Both the position numbers and the translations under genes were made by a program. Shown here in pieces: positions 50,450-60,371 of a stretch of 64,000 nt of DNA. Under the pieces are notes generated by a model. It was not told the origin of the DNA. It worked only from the letters and a program-made list of their open reading frames with translations, and searched no databases. How positions within the stretch are numbered: the first letter of the stretch is position 1; each line of letters begins with the position of its first letter. This DNA is from Desulfoferula mesophila (GTDB lineage: Bacteria; Desulfobacterota; Desulfarculia; Desulfarculales; Desulfarculaceae), in contig NZ_AP028679.1 in assembly GCF_037076455.1 (NCBI RefSeq), positions 263,501 to 327,500 on the forward strand. The letters run 5' to 3'.

Positions 50450-51937
50450 CTACTTCTTTTTCATCGCCTCGAAACGCTCCTGCCGTTGCTTGTCGGCCTG
50501 GAGGTAGGCCACGTAGTACTTGTAGATGTTGCCCACGTACTGCACGGTTTCGCGCCCGATGACCTTGGCCGCGACCACCTCCACGTTATGGAACCAGACG
50601 TTGGGGTCCAGCTCCATCTTGGCCGCCCGTTGGCGCAGATTGGCCACCTTGCCCGGACCTGCGTTGTAGGAGGCAAAGGTGAACAGCACCTTGTTCAGCT
50701 GGTCCATCTTGGGGTCGTCCTTGAAGTAGCGGTCGAAGATCCAGCGAAGGTACTTGGTGCCCGCGTGGATGTTGTTCTCCAGCTTCTTGTATTGAGCGAT
50801 GGATACCGGCGGATTGGCGGCGGTCTTGGGCATTATCTGCATCACCCCCACCGCGCCCACGTGGCTCACCTTCTCGTTGTCCAGGCCGGATTCCTGAAAA
50901 GCCAGGGCGGTGAGCATCAACCAGTCGAAGCCGTACTGGGAGGCGTATTTCTGGAAAAACTTGGTGGTGCGGTTGAAACGCTGGATGTTCTCTTCGTTCA
51001 GGGCCTCCCGGGCCCACTTGGTGTCCTGGTAGTAGCGCTTGGTCAAGATGTTGCCCATCAGGGTGCCTTGCTTGTGGGTCTTCACAAAGGCGTTGATGGA
51101 TTTCACCAGCTTGGGGCTGTTTTTGCGCACCGCCCAGGCGATGCGGCCGCCGGTGCGCACGGCCAGTTGGTGGTGCACCTGGATTTTCTTGAATATCTTG
51201 GCCCAAAAATCGGCCAGGTGGCTGTCGGCGATGGTGATGGGCACCAGGCCGGCGTTGGCCATTTCCAGGATGTCCTCGGTCTCCAGGTTTTCGTCGGCAA
51301 ACTCGATTTTTACCGGTTTGAGCTTCTTTTTCTTCAGAGCGGCGTTGAGCTTGATCAGGCTCCCGTAATAGCTGCTGGACTTGCGCACATACACCGCCCG
51401 GCCGGACAGGTCGTCCAGGCTCTTGAGGGCCGGGGCGCCGGGGCCGGTCACCACCACCTCCTTCACGTTGTCGGCGAAGGGGGCGCAAAATTCCACCTCC
51501 TTGCGCCGGTAGGAGGTGATGGTCAGGTTGGCGGCGGCGATGTCTCCCTTGCCCTGGATCAGGTAAGGAATCAACTTGTCCCTGGCCACGGGGATGATGA
51601 TTACGTGAACCCTGAGATGCTTCTGCCTCTTGCCCCTCTTGGCCAGCTCCTTGTTGAGCTCATCTTGGTACATCTGGAGGGCTTCGTAGGTGACCCCGCG
51701 CTCCCGGCCCCCGTCCAGAAAATAGTTGGTTTTGTTGTAGGCCACCAGGGCGCGGATGGCCCGCTCCTTTATCATGCTGGGCAGGTCGCCGGTCCGGGGT
51801 CGTTTTATCTGCTGGATGAATTCCTCGGATAGGGCTTCATCCGTATTGGCGTGCGCCGGGGGGCACCACGGCAGGCAAGCGAGGGCGATGAGCATGCCCG
51901 AGAGGCAGGCTATGGATCTTTTCAAAAGTTTTCCCAA
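50450..51937 (-). CDS. MltF-like lytic transglycosylase with solute-binding domain
   Basis: 495 residues. Signal peptide about 1-30 ('PPAHAN'), then a periplasmic binding domain (about 55-300, 'YLIQGKGDIAAANLTIT', 'LDDLSGRAVYVRKSSSYYGS'), then an SLT domain with catalytic Glu in 'ALAFQESGLDN', plus 'GAVGVMQIMP' and 'ASYNAGPGKV'. MltF proteins cut peptidoglycan, regulated by muropeptide binding to the first domain. It lies on the opposite strand from its neighbours. Confidence 0.92.
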   Translation of the reverse strand: MGKLLKRSIACLSGMLIALACLPWCPPAHANTDEALSEEFIQQIKRPRTGDLPSMIKERAIRALVAYNKTNYFLDGGRERGVTYEALQMYQDELNKELAKRGKRQKHLRVHVIIIPVARDKLIPYLIQGKGDIAAANLTITSYRRKEVEFCAPFADNVKEVVVTGPGAPALKSLDDLSGRAVYVRKSSSYYGSLIKLNAALKKKKLKPVKIEFADENLETEDILEMANAGLVPITIADSHLADFWAKIFKKIQVHHQLAVRTGGRIAWAVRKNSPKLVKSINAFVKTHKQGTLMGNILTKRYYQDTKWAREALNEENIQRFNRTTKFFQKYASQYGFDWLMLTALAFQESGLDNEKVSHVGAVGVMQIMPKTAANPPVSIAQYKKLENNIHAGTKYLRWIFDRYFKDDPKMDQLNKVLFTFASYNAGPGKVANLRQRAAKMELDPNVWFHNVEVVAAKVIGRETVQYVGNIYKYYVAYLQADKQRQERFEAMKKK

Positions 51938-52222
51938 GTTGCCTTCTCCAGCTGGTGGGTCCGCGGAAATCCTCTATTGAGCATAAGGCTCCCTAGCCCG
52001 TTCGCCTCATACCTCACCGTATGTATCATCAAAGCGTCACAATTGTCCAACCACGGGGCGGCCGCAATATCGGCGCCGCGGCGGTGGTGCAAAAGTTCCC
52101 TTGTCTGCTGGCTGTAATATGGGTTACAAATGATAACGATTACATTGTAGCCGTCCGCACCTCCAACCGAAGTCTTGGGAGATTTATTAGGTGGCTGTTT
52201 GCCTGTCATCCGGAGAGCGTGC

Positions 52223-52753
52223 ATGAATACCCTAAAAAGGTTGGCTAACGGCATAGACAGGATTAACCAGGCGGTAGGCCGCTTTGTCTCCTGGATCACC
52301 GCCCTGCTGGTGCTGGTGGTCTTCGCCGACGTGGTTATGCGCTACGTGTTCCAGATCAGCTTCGTGTTCACCCAGGAATTGGAGTGGCACCTGTTCGCCT
52401 TCATCTTCCTGATGGGCGCGGGCTACACCCTACTGCACGACGGACACGTGCGGGTGGACATCATCTACCAAAAGCTGGGGCCCAAGGCCCAGGCCTGGAT
52501 CAACTTCCTGGGCTGCCTGCTGTTCCTCTTCCCCGGCTGCTTCCTCATCATCTACACCTCCTGGGGTTTCGTGGAAAACTCCTTTGCCATCATGGAGGGG
52601 TCGCCGGACCCCGGCGGCATCCCCCTGCGCTTCATCCTCAAGAGCATGATCCCCTTGGGTTTCGTCCTGGTGTGGTTGCAGGGCATCAGCCTTTTCATCA
52701 ACAGCTTCCTGGTCATCACCGGCCGCCAAGAGACCAATAGGGAGGCCGCCTGA
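52223..52753 (+). CDS. dctQ: TRAP transporter small permease (DctQ), second system
   Basis: 176 residues, four membrane helices, DctQ motif 'MRYVFQISFVFTQELEWHLF'. ATG 52223 follows GGAGAG; the frame is open further upstream but without a ribosome site. It overlaps dctM by 3 bp. It belongs to the TakP/lactate-like branch by its partner proteins. Confidence 0.92.
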   Translation: MNTLKRLANGIDRINQAVGRFVSWITALLVLVVFADVVMRYVFQISFVFTQELEWHLFAFIFLMGAGYTLLHDGHVRVDIIYQKLGPKAQAWINFLGCLLFLFPGCFLIIYTSWGFVENSFAIMEGSPDPGGIPLRFILKSMIPLGFVLVWLQGISLFINSFLVITGRQETNREAA

Positions 52754-54090
52754 TGTTTGAGGAGTACATGGCGGGCTGGATGTTCCTGGCCTTGACCATC
52801 TGGTTGATGGCGGGCTTCCCGGTCACCTTCACCCTCATGGGCACCGCCCTTTGCTTCGGCCTCATCGGCTCGGGGTTCGACTTCTTCAACCTGCTGCCCA
52901 TGCGCATCTGGGGAGTGATGAACAACGTGGTGCTCATCGCGGTGCCCCTGTTCATTTTCATGGGGGTCACCCTGGAGCGCTCGGGCCTGGCCGAGGAGTT
53001 ATTGGACACCATGGGCCGCCTGTTCGGGCGCATGCGCGGCGGCCTGGCCATCTCGGTGGTGGTGGTGGGGGCCCTGTTGGGCGCTTCCACGGGCATCGTG
53101 GGGGCCACGGTGGTGACCATGGGCCTGTTGGCCGTGCCCACCATGCTTCGGCGCAACTACCAGAAAGAACTGGCCTGCGGCACGGTGGCCGCCTCGGGCA
53201 CCCTGGGCCAGATCATCCCGCCCTCTATCGTGTTGGTGCTTTTGGGCACCATCGTGCAGGTGCCGGTGGGCGACCTGTTCATGGCCGCCATCTTCCCCGG
53301 CCTGATTCTGGTGGCCCTGTACATCATCTACATCATCGTGATCACCATGATCAGGAAGGACATCGCCCCGCCCATTCCCCGGGACGAAGAGATGGACGGC
53401 CTGAGCCGCACCCAGTTCTTCATGCGGGTGGCCAAGGCCCTGTTCCCGCCCCTGTTTTTGATCGTGGCGGTGCTGGGTTCCATCTTCGCCGGGGTGGCCT
53501 CGCCCACCGAGGCGGCGGCGGTGGGCAGCGTGGGCGCGGTGCTCTTGGCCATCTGGAACAAGAAGTTCAACATCACGGTGCTGCGCGAGGTCATGGACGC
53601 CACCACCAAGCTAACCTGCATGGTGTTCATCATCCTGGTGGGCGCGGCGGCCTTCGGCCTTACCTTCCGCGAGCTCAACGGCGACGACCTGGTGCGCAAT
53701 TTCCTGACTCACGTGGCCCACATGTACAGCCATCAGATGGTGCTGGTCATCGTCATGGCGGTGATCTTTTTGGTGGGTTTCGTGCTGGACTTCATCGAGA
53801 TCACCTTTATCCACGTGCCGGTCCTGGTGCCCATCCTGATCGAGGAGTTCAACTTCGACCCTTTGTGGATTTGCGTGCTGCTGGCGGTGAACCTGCAGAC
53901 CTCTTTCATGACGCCGCCCTTTGGTTTCTCACTGTTCTATTTGAAAGGGGTGACCCCGCCGGAAGTGAGAACCGGCCACATATACCGGGGCATCATTCCC
54001 TTTGTGGCCTTGCAACTCATAGGCCTGTTCATCGTGGCGTATTGGCAGGAGTTGTCCACTTGGCTGCCCCGGGTCGTCTATAGCAACTAG
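52753..54090 (+). CDS. dctM: TRAP transporter large permease (DctM), second system
   Basis: 445 residues, about 12 membrane helices. 'GASTGIVGATVVTMGLLAVP' and 'GTLGQIIPPSIVLVLLG' mark the DctM family branch with larger loops. Its start overlaps the small subunit stop (TGATG), so synthesis is coupled. It is followed by a solute-binding protein gene after 160 bp. Confidence 0.94.
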   Translation: MFEEYMAGWMFLALTIWLMAGFPVTFTLMGTALCFGLIGSGFDFFNLLPMRIWGVMNNVVLIAVPLFIFMGVTLERSGLAEELLDTMGRLFGRMRGGLAISVVVVGALLGASTGIVGATVVTMGLLAVPTMLRRNYQKELACGTVAASGTLGQIIPPSIVLVLLGTIVQVPVGDLFMAAIFPGLILVALYIIYIIVITMIRKDIAPPIPRDEEMDGLSRTQFFMRVAKALFPPLFLIVAVLGSIFAGVASPTEAAAVGSVGAVLLAIWNKKFNITVLREVMDATTKLTCMVFIILVGAAAFGLTFRELNGDDLVRNFLTHVAHMYSHQMVLVIVMAVIFLVGFVLDFIEITFIHVPVLVPILIEEFNFDPLWICVLLAVNLQTSFMTPPFGFSLFYLKGVTPPEVRTGHIYRGIIPFVALQLIGLFIVAYWQELSTWLPRVVYSN

Positions 54091-54250
54091 GTTGTTCAGC
54101 AATCCGGGGTTGTGCCGGACGGGCTTTTTGTATTACACATTATGAACACTTTGAGCGGGGGCGTAACTTGGGGTGTGCGCCCTCCCAGCAAGCGGATCAA
54201 CCGCGCCCAGCGCGGAAGTACGTCTATCTAAACTCTTAGGAGGAGAGCGC

Positions 54251-55354
54251 ATGAAAAGACGCGACTTCTTGAAAAAAGCCGGTGCCGGAGCGGCGGTGGC
54301 CGCGGCGGCCACGGCGGTATCGGCCCCGGCGGTCTTGGCCAAGAAAAAAATCAAATGGAAAATGGTCACCACCTGGCCGCCCAAGCTGCCTTATCTGCAG
54401 ACCGGGGCGGAGCGCTTGGCCAAACGGGTCAAGGAGATGTCGGGCGGTGAGTTCGACATCAAGGTCTACGCGGCCGGCGAGCTGGTACCCGCCTTCGGCT
54501 CTTTCGAGGCGGTGAGCAACGGCACGGTGCAGGCCGGCAGCGGCGCGGCCTACTACTGGGCGGGCAAGTCCCCGGCGGCCCAGTGGTTCGCGGCGGTGCC
54601 CTTCGGCCTCAACGCGGTGGGCATGGCCGCCTGGTTCTGGGGCGGCGACGGCCTGAAGCTGTGGGAAGAGACCTACGCCCCCTTCAACCTGGTGCCCCGT
54701 CCGGCGGGCAACACCGGCGTGCAGATGGGCGGCTGGTTCAACAAAAAGATCGAGTCCATCAACGACTTCAAGGGCCTGAAGATGCGCATCCCCGGACTGG
54801 GCGGCAAGGTGCTGGCCAAGGCCGGCGGCACCGTGGTGCTGACCCCGGGCGGCGAGATCTTCACCAACCTGGAGCGCGGGGTCATCGACGCCACCGAGTG
54901 GGTGGGCCCCTTGCACGACTACATCATGGGCTTCTACAAAGTGGCCAAGTACTACTACTATCCCGGTTGGCATGAGCCGGGAACCGTGCTGGAGAACTTC
55001 TTCAACAAGAAGGCCTACGACGCGCTGCCCAAGGAGTACCAGGTCATGCTGGATATGGCCTGCGCCGAGACCTACAACTGGATGCTCTCGGGCTTCAACG
55101 CCGACAACGGCGCGGCCCTGGAGAAGCTGATCACCCAGCACCATGTGAACCTGGTGCGCTTCCCCGCCGACGTGATGGCCCAGCTCAGAAAGCTGGCCTA
55201 CGAGACCTTGGACGAGATCGCGGCCAAGGACAAGCAGGCGGGCAAGGTCCACGCGGCCTTCAAGAAGTTCCAGAAACAGGTGGGCGTCTGGGGCGAGGTC
55301 TCCGAGAAGGCCTACTACGACGTCATCGCCGAGAAGTTCAGCCTCAAGGGCTAA
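54251..55354 (+). CDS. dctP: TRAP solute-binding protein with Tat signal (TakP type)
   Basis: 367 residues. Tat signal 'MKRRDFLKKAGAGAAVAAAA'. The mature part has 'WPPKLPYLQTGAERLAKRVK', 'GLKMRIPGLGGKVLAKAGG' (ligand Arg) and 'ATEWVGPLHDYIMGFY', as in TakP-type proteins that bind 2-keto acids or lactate, often with a metal ion. GGAGGAGAGC precedes the start. With the two permease genes it makes a second, distinct TRAP importer. Confidence 0.92.
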   Translation: MKRRDFLKKAGAGAAVAAAATAVSAPAVLAKKKIKWKMVTTWPPKLPYLQTGAERLAKRVKEMSGGEFDIKVYAAGELVPAFGSFEAVSNGTVQAGSGAAYYWAGKSPAAQWFAAVPFGLNAVGMAAWFWGGDGLKLWEETYAPFNLVPRPAGNTGVQMGGWFNKKIESINDFKGLKMRIPGLGGKVLAKAGGTVVLTPGGEIFTNLERGVIDATEWVGPLHDYIMGFYKVAKYYYYPGWHEPGTVLENFFNKKAYDALPKEYQVMLDMACAETYNWMLSGFNADNGAALEKLITQHHVNLVRFPADVMAQLRKLAYETLDEIAAKDKQAGKVHAAFKKFQKQVGVWGEVSEKAYYDVIAEKFSLKG

Positions 55355-55376
55355 CGACCGGCCCGACCTCGAATAC

Positions 55377-55410
55377 CGCCGGGGGCTCCACACGGGGCCC
55401 CCGGTTTTTT
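55377..55410 (+). terminator. Rho-independent terminator of the second TRAP operon
   Basis: CCGGGGGCTCC pairs with GGGGCCCCCGG and is followed by six T. It lies between convergent genes and could serve both. Confidence 0.88.
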
Positions 55411-55427
55411 GCGGCCTGGAGCGGGGC

Positions 55428-56627
55428 TCAGGCCGGCTTCATCTTGGCGGTAACCCCGATGAGGGCCACGATGGCCAACAGCACCAGGGCGGTGAAGGCG
55501 GCGATGCCCAGGTATACCGCGCTGAGCCCCCAGGCCTCCTGCACCAGTCCGGCCAGCTCCACGGCCAGGGCCCCGATGCCGAAGGTGAGGACGAACTTGA
55601 CCCCATAGGCCGTGTGCTGAAAGGCGGGCGGGCTCAGGCGGCTGACCAGGATGTTTTCCATGGGCTGCATGCCGATGAGGAAAAAGGCGTAGACCAAGGC
55701 CAGCAGGGCCAGGGGCAGGTTGAAGGCCCAGACCATCAACAGCACCGCGGGCCAGCTTATGGCGTGGAAGGTGAAGTAGCCCCAGCGGGGGTCCACCCGC
55801 TCGCCCAGCCAACCACCGGCCAACTGGCCGAAGGCCCCCACCGTGAAGATGCCGCTGGTGATGATGGTGGCCATGAGGTTGCCGGATATCCCGGCCCCGC
55901 CCACCGCCTGGAACCAGGCCAACAACTCGTCGCCGCGCAGCTCCAGATAGGCGGGCAGGGTCACGGTCATGCCCCGGTAGGTGAAGCCGCCCAGCATCAT
56001 GGCGCACAGCAGGATGAGGAAGGGCCCCACCAGCCCTTGGGCGCTGCGGGCCTGATGCCCCTGGGCCCGGGGAGGCTCGTCCACCCTAAGCAAGGCCATG
56101 GACACGAATCCCAGGAAGTTGAGCGCCGCCAACACCACGAAGGCGGCCCGAGGCCCCCACAGCCACACCGCCACCCCGGTGAACAAGGGCGCCGCGCCCA
56201 GGCCCAGGTTGCCGAAGATGCCGTTGTAGGCCATGCCCTTGGCCAGGCGGTTGATCCCCCTAGCCACCAGGCCCAGCCCGGCGGGGTGGTAGCAGCCCGA
56301 GAACAGGCCCACCCCGGCCAGGGCCAGGGTGAGCAGAAATGGGTCGGTGATGACCAGGGCGGCGGCCAGGCCGCTGAGGGCGGCCCCCAGGAAGAACAGC
56401 ACCAGCAGGGGCTTGGCCCCGAAGCGGTCGCAGGCCAGGCCCCAGGGCAGGGCGCTGACCCCGAACAGCAGGTATTGGTAGAGACTCAGCGGCAGCACCG
56501 CGCCCAGGGGCAGGCCCAGCATGGCCGCCAGGGGCACCGTCACCGAGGGGAACACCAGCATGTTGTAGTGGGACAGGAAGTGGCCGAAACAGGTTACCGC
56601 CAACAGCCGTTTTTCTTCAGGGTTCAC
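55428..56627 (-). CDS. MFS transporter
   Basis: 399 residues, about 12 membrane helices, with the loop 2-3 motif 'GLACDRFGAKPLLVLFFLG' of the major facilitator family and a repeat in the second half ('GGWLGERVDPRWGYF'). No substrate signature that I recognise. It is convergent with the TRAP operon and preceded by a 260-bp gap without features. Confidence 0.9.
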   Translation of the reverse strand: MNPEEKRLLAVTCFGHFLSHYNMLVFPSVTVPLAAMLGLPLGAVLPLSLYQYLLFGVSALPWGLACDRFGAKPLLVLFFLGAALSGLAAALVITDPFLLTLALAGVGLFSGCYHPAGLGLVARGINRLAKGMAYNGIFGNLGLGAAPLFTGVAVWLWGPRAAFVVLAALNFLGFVSMALLRVDEPPRAQGHQARSAQGLVGPFLILLCAMMLGGFTYRGMTVTLPAYLELRGDELLAWFQAVGGAGISGNLMATIITSGIFTVGAFGQLAGGWLGERVDPRWGYFTFHAISWPAVLLMVWAFNLPLALLALVYAFFLIGMQPMENILVSRLSPPAFQHTAYGVKFVLTFGIGALAVELAGLVQEAWGLSAVYLGIAAFTALVLLAIVALIGVTAKMKPA

Positions 56628-56886
56628 GCGCGCCTCGCTCAGGGGGTTGCCAAAACCTAACCGGCAGGGCCCACCTTACCGTTTGGTGAAACCGGAGGCA
56701 AGGGGGTGGACGCGGCGGCGGATCGGGAGGCGGGAAGCAGCTTTTGGCCATGGTTGTCCGGACCATGCCGAGGGGCCAAACGATTGCCCGGCCCCGGATC
56801 GAGGCATATTATTCGGGCAAAAAATGCGCTAGGTTAGAATAGGTGGCAAGAAGGCTGGAGGCTCCTCTGCTCATGGGATCTGATCA

Positions 56887-57618
56887 TTGAACATCCACGT
56901 GTTCGGCAACCAAGGGCAAAACGTGCTCTATCAGCGGTTTTTCCGACCGTCCTTGTGCGATGAATGGAACGTCGTCTACCACGAGCTAAAGACCAAGGCG
57001 GCGGCTGATTTCGCCACCCAGTCCTTCAAGCGGATCATCCACGAGAAGGTTTCCCGGCTGGTCAACGAAATCCTGAGCAGCGAAGACCCGCAGGGCGCCT
57101 TTCTGCTGAGCGACATCGACATACAGTTCTTCGGGCCATGCGACTCCGTGGTGCAAGAAAAACTGGCCCGCCATGACATCGTCTTCCAAAAGGAGCAGGC
57201 GTCCGGCCCCGAGGTGAACACGGGCTTCATCGCCATGCGGCCGACGCCGCAGGTGAAGGATTTGTGGTCCGAGGTGGAGCGCCGCCTGGCCCAAAGCCTG
57301 GAAGAGGACGAGTTCGTGAACGAACAACAGCTGGTCAACCTGCTGCTGCCGACCCGGACCTCCCTCAATTGGTCTACTTTCCCCGATGAAATCTGGGCTT
57401 GGAGCAACCGCAACATCCACCTGAACTCGGAAAACTTCCCCCACATCTTGTTGCACCACGCCAACTGCACGGCCCCGGAAGGCAACAAGACCAGCCTGGA
57501 GTTGAAGATCGAGCAGATGGAGTTGGTCAGGCAGAGGCACGAACTCTGGAGCGACACGGCCCGGTCTCGCGCGCGGCGGCTGGGGATTCGGCTGTTCTTA
57601 AGGCTGCACGGCGAGTGA
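56887..57618 (+). CDS. Nucleotide-diphospho-sugar transferase (GT77-like)
   Basis: 243 residues. D76-I-D78 in 'LLSDIDIQFFGP' is a DxD motif for metal and sugar nucleotide, followed by 'EVNTGFIAMRPTPQVKDLW', as in Nucleotid_trans/GT77 proteins. TTG 56887 is the earliest start; the next in-frame candidate is a GTG 12 bp later. It is AT-richer at its edges and stands alone, so it may be a transferred surface-modification gene. Acceptor unknown. Confidence 0.75.
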   Translation: MNIHVFGNQGQNVLYQRFFRPSLCDEWNVVYHELKTKAAADFATQSFKRIIHEKVSRLVNEILSSEDPQGAFLLSDIDIQFFGPCDSVVQEKLARHDIVFQKEQASGPEVNTGFIAMRPTPQVKDLWSEVERRLAQSLEEDEFVNEQQLVNLLLPTRTSLNWSTFPDEIWAWSNRNIHLNSENFPHILLHHANCTAPEGNKTSLELKIEQMELVRQRHELWSDTARSRARRLGIRLFLRLHGE

Positions 57619-57685
57619 AACGCCCCGTTTTTTCCGGAGGCTCCGCCCTGAACATGCCTTGCCGCGCCGGGCTGCGGCCGGCCGC

Positions 57686-58471
57686 CTAATAGGCGTAGGG
57701 CTCCTGTTGCCTGATCTCGAACATGTAGGGCACGGCGGGCGGCTCCAGGGGCACCACCTTGTCGGCCTGGAAATAGTAGCGCTGGTTGATGGCGCTCACC
57801 CGGTTGGTGCGGCTGTCCAACTGGGCCTCGCTCTTTTGCGGCGCATTGGGGCGGGGCTCCAGGCGGCCGTATACCGATACCCAGGAGCCCATGGGCGGAA
57901 AGACGCCGTCGGCGGGCGCGGCCAAAAAGCCCACCCACACCGCGTCGGCCAGGCAGCAATACACGCTTAGGCGCACCAGGGCGAAGCGGCCCTGGCTCTT
58001 GAGGTTGGGAGTATCGACCACCTGGGCCCGGAGCACGTAGCGCTGGTCCAGCTTGGCCTGGTCGCCCTCCTCGGCCACCACGAACAACTCGGCCAAGTTT
58101 ATCTTCACGTACTCGTGGCCGCCCCGGCTCACCCGCGAGGCGATGCGCTCTTGTTGGCTGCGGGTGAAGGGCGCGGCTCCGGGGGACACGCCGGGCTGGG
58201 AAAAGGCCCCCTGGTCCCAGGCCAGGCACACCACGAGCAGGGCGGCCAGCACCAGGGTCTTGAGCGGCCCGGAGCGGCGGCCCGTGGCCAGGGCGGCCAC
58301 CAGGCCGCACAGGGTCAGCAGCCCCCCGGCCCCGCCGGTGAGCCAGCGGAACTTGGGGTTCAGGAGCATCCAGTAGTCCTGGCTGAAGGACAGGGTGAGC
58401 ATGAACAGCCCCAGTCCGGCCAGGATGAGGGCCTCCAGGGAGGCGAACAGGCGGTTGGGGCGAACTACCAC
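57686..58471 (-). CDS. TIGR03943-type membrane protein (partner of permease)
   Basis: About 261 residues. The N-terminal half has membrane helices ('ALILAGLGLFMLTLSFSQDY', 'LKTLVLAALLVVCLAW'); the C-terminal half is a soluble domain with 'RLSVYCCLADAVWVGFL', containing a Cys pair. It matches the proteins encoded next to ArsP_1-type permeases in zinc-linked operons. The start is a GTG overlapping the permease stop (GTGGTGGTAG); 58474 is equally possible. Probably a subunit or metallochaperone for metal export or import. Confidence 0.82.
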   Translation of the reverse strand: MVVRPNRLFASLEALILAGLGLFMLTLSFSQDYWMLLNPKFRWLTGGAGGLLTLCGLVAALATGRRSGPLKTLVLAALLVVCLAWDQGAFSQPGVSPGAAPFTRSQQERIASRVSRGGHEYVKINLAELFVVAEEGDQAKLDQRYVLRAQVVDTPNLKSQGRFALVRLSVYCCLADAVWVGFLAAPADGVFPPMGSWVSVYGRLEPRPNAPQKSEAQLDSRTNRVSAINQRYYFQADKVVPLEPPAVPYMFEIRQQEPYAY

Positions 58472-59427
58472 CACAGCCACCCCCAGACGATGGACAGCGC
58501 GAAGACCATGACCGTGGGAACCACCGCCAACACCAGCACCACCCGCCTGCGGAAGGCCCCCCCGAACATGGCCAACAGCTTGAGGTCCAGCATGGGCCCC
58601 AAGGCGATGAAGGCCAGTTGGGCCGCGCCGGGGAAGCCCAGGAAGGAGGCGGCCACAAAGGCGTCGGCCTCGGAGCACACCGACAAAAGCACCGCCAGGG
58701 CCATCAGCGCCAAAACGGCCACCACCAGGTTGTCCTGCAGCGCGGTGAGCACCGACACCGGCAAGAAGGCCTTGCTGGCCCCGGCGGCCAGGGCCCCGGC
58801 CAGCAGGTACATGGACATGTGCATGAATTCTTCGGCGGTGCGTACCAGCAGGTGTTTGATACTTTTCTCGCCGCCGGTGTGGTCGTGGCCGCAGCCGCAG
58901 GCGCAGCCCGCCGGATGGGCCGCCTCGCCGGGGAGCATCAGGCCCAGGGGCTGGATTTGGGCCGAGCCCGGCAGGGGCGCGGCGGGGCGCACGATTTCGC
59001 TCAGGGAACGGCGGCTGAAGTAAAAGCCCACCACGGCGGCGGTGATGGCCACCACCGCCACCCGGCCCAGGACCATGGACAGCCGTCCCTGGAAGGCCAC
59101 GTAGGTGGAGATGAGCACCACCGGGTTGATCACCGGGGCGGCCAGCATGTAGGTCATCGCGGTGGTGGGGGTGACTCCCTTGTCCAGCAGGCGGCGCACC
59201 ACCGGCACCACCCCGCACTCGCAGGTGGGCAGGATCATGCCCGCGCCCAGGCCCAGGAGCACCGCGCCGACCTGGCCCTGGGGCAGGTGGCGGGCCAGGA
59301 ACTCCCGGCTGACGTAGCACTCCACCACCGCTCCCACCAGCGAGCCCAGGAGCAAAAAGGGCGCCGCCTCCCAGAACAGGGCCAGGACCAGGGAGAAGAA
59401 AAGATCGAGCTGGGCTGGTTCAGTCAT
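58465..59427 (-). CDS. ArsP_1/DUF318-type permease with Cys-His loop
   Basis: 320 residues with about eight membrane helices. 'GMILPTCECGVVPVVRRLL' and 'LSVCSEADAFVAASF' are the conserved Cys segments of the family, and the middle loop has 'GCACGCGHDHTGG', a likely metal-binding stretch. ATG 59427 is chosen; the open frame reaches the preceding stop. The ZnuA-like gene ends 30 bp upstream and the TIGR03943 gene overlaps downstream, so zinc or another soft metal is the probable cargo. Confidence 0.87.
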   Translation of the reverse strand: MTEPAQLDLFFSLVLALFWEAAPFLLLGSLVGAVVECYVSREFLARHLPQGQVGAVLLGLGAGMILPTCECGVVPVVRRLLDKGVTPTTAMTYMLAAPVINPVVLISTYVAFQGRLSMVLGRVAVVAITAAVVGFYFSRRSLSEIVRPAAPLPGSAQIQPLGLMLPGEAAHPAGCACGCGHDHTGGEKSIKHLLVRTAEEFMHMSMYLLAGALAAGASKAFLPVSVLTALQDNLVVAVLALMALAVLLSVCSEADAFVAASFLGFPGAAQLAFIALGPMLDLKLLAMFGGAFRRRVVLVLAVVPTVMVFALSIVWGWLWW

Positions 59428-59456
59428 GTTGGGGCCCGGCCCCCCTAAGGGAATGG

Positions 59457-60350
59457 TCAACGCAGGTCCTGGGCCAGCTTGGCGGCCAGGGAGCGCATAT
59501 TGTTCAGGTAATCATAGGCCAAGGGGTTCAGACTTACCACCACCCCGCCGATGGCCGATGCCACGGTGGCCGCGCTGGCCGGGTTGAACTGGGGCTGCAC
59601 GAAGATCACCTTGATGTGCTCGGCCTTGGCCTGGTCGATCAGCTCGGCCAGGCGGCGGGGGCCCGGCTGCTTGCCCTCCAGCTCCACCGCTTCTTGCTTC
59701 AGGCCGTAGGCGCTGAGCAGGTAGCCGTAGGCCGGGTGATAGACCAGCACGGTGCGGCCCTTGAGGGGAGCCAGGGTGCGGGCCAGCTCGGCGTCCAGGG
59801 CCTCGAGCTCGGCCAGCACCTTCTTGAGATTGGCCTGGTACCCGGCGGCGTGGGCCGGGTCGATCTTGGCCAGGGCCCGGGCGGTGTTGCGGGCCATAGT
59901 TTGCATCTGGCGCGGGCCCAGCCACACGTGGGGATCGGGCGCCCCGGCCTCGTGACCCGGCAGGGGCTCCTTGTGGCCCTTACCCTCCTCGTGGTGGTGG
60001 CCCTCCAGGCGGCGCAGCTTTATGCCCGCCTGCATGGGCACCACCGGCAAGCCGGGCAACTGGGCCCGCAGGCGAGGCAAAAGCACCTGCTCGAAGGGCA
60101 CGCCTATGGCCAGGTAGAGCTTGGCCTGGCCAAGCTCGGCCAGCTTGCGGGGACCGGGATCGTAGGTGGCCGGGCTGGCGCCGGGGGGCAGGAGCACCAG
60201 GGGCTTCACGTATTCGCCGCCCACCTGCTTCACCAGCCAGGCCTGGGGGGGGATGGACACCCCCACGATGTAGGGCTGGGCGGCCGGGGCCCAAGAGGCG
60301 GTGAGGGTCAGAAGGGCCGCGATCATCAGAAAGCGCGATATGAGCCGCAT
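59457..60350 (-). CDS. ZnuA-like metal-binding periplasmic protein, divergent site
   Basis: 297 residues. Signal peptide about 1-24. Cluster A-I fold with a His-rich loop ('EGHHHEEGKGHKEPLPGHE') and site His residues in 'DPHVWLGP' and 'YHPAYGYLL'. The first ligand of ZnuA ('PHTYEP') is replaced by Ala61 ('SPATYDP'), and the late Asp by Asn ('SLNPL'). No ABC ATPase or ZnuB-type permease is nearby; the next genes are the ArsP_1-type permease and its partner. It may deliver metal to that system. Confidence 0.85.
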   Translation of the reverse strand: MRLISRFLMIAALLTLTASWAPAAQPYIVGVSIPPQAWLVKQVGGEYVKPLVLLPPGASPATYDPGPRKLAELGQAKLYLAIGVPFEQVLLPRLRAQLPGLPVVPMQAGIKLRRLEGHHHEEGKGHKEPLPGHEAGAPDPHVWLGPRQMQTMARNTARALAKIDPAHAAGYQANLKKVLAELEALDAELARTLAPLKGRTVLVYHPAYGYLLSAYGLKQEAVELEGKQPGPRRLAELIDQAKAEHIKVIFVQPQFNPASAATVASAIGGVVVSLNPLAYDYLNNMRSLAAKLAQDLR

Positions 60351-60371
60351 GGGTGTCTCCCGCAATGAGTA

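Noticed and set aside
51922-52299. 125-codon minus-strand frame between the transglycosylase and the second TRAP operon
   Set aside because: It overlaps the dctQ start and the transglycosylase signal-peptide region, and has no recognisable motif or ribosome site.
58475-59320. Extension of the TIGR03943 gene into a 544-residue protein
   Set aside because: The upstream part is an off-frame reading of the permease gene. The true protein begins at the GTG overlapping the permease stop.
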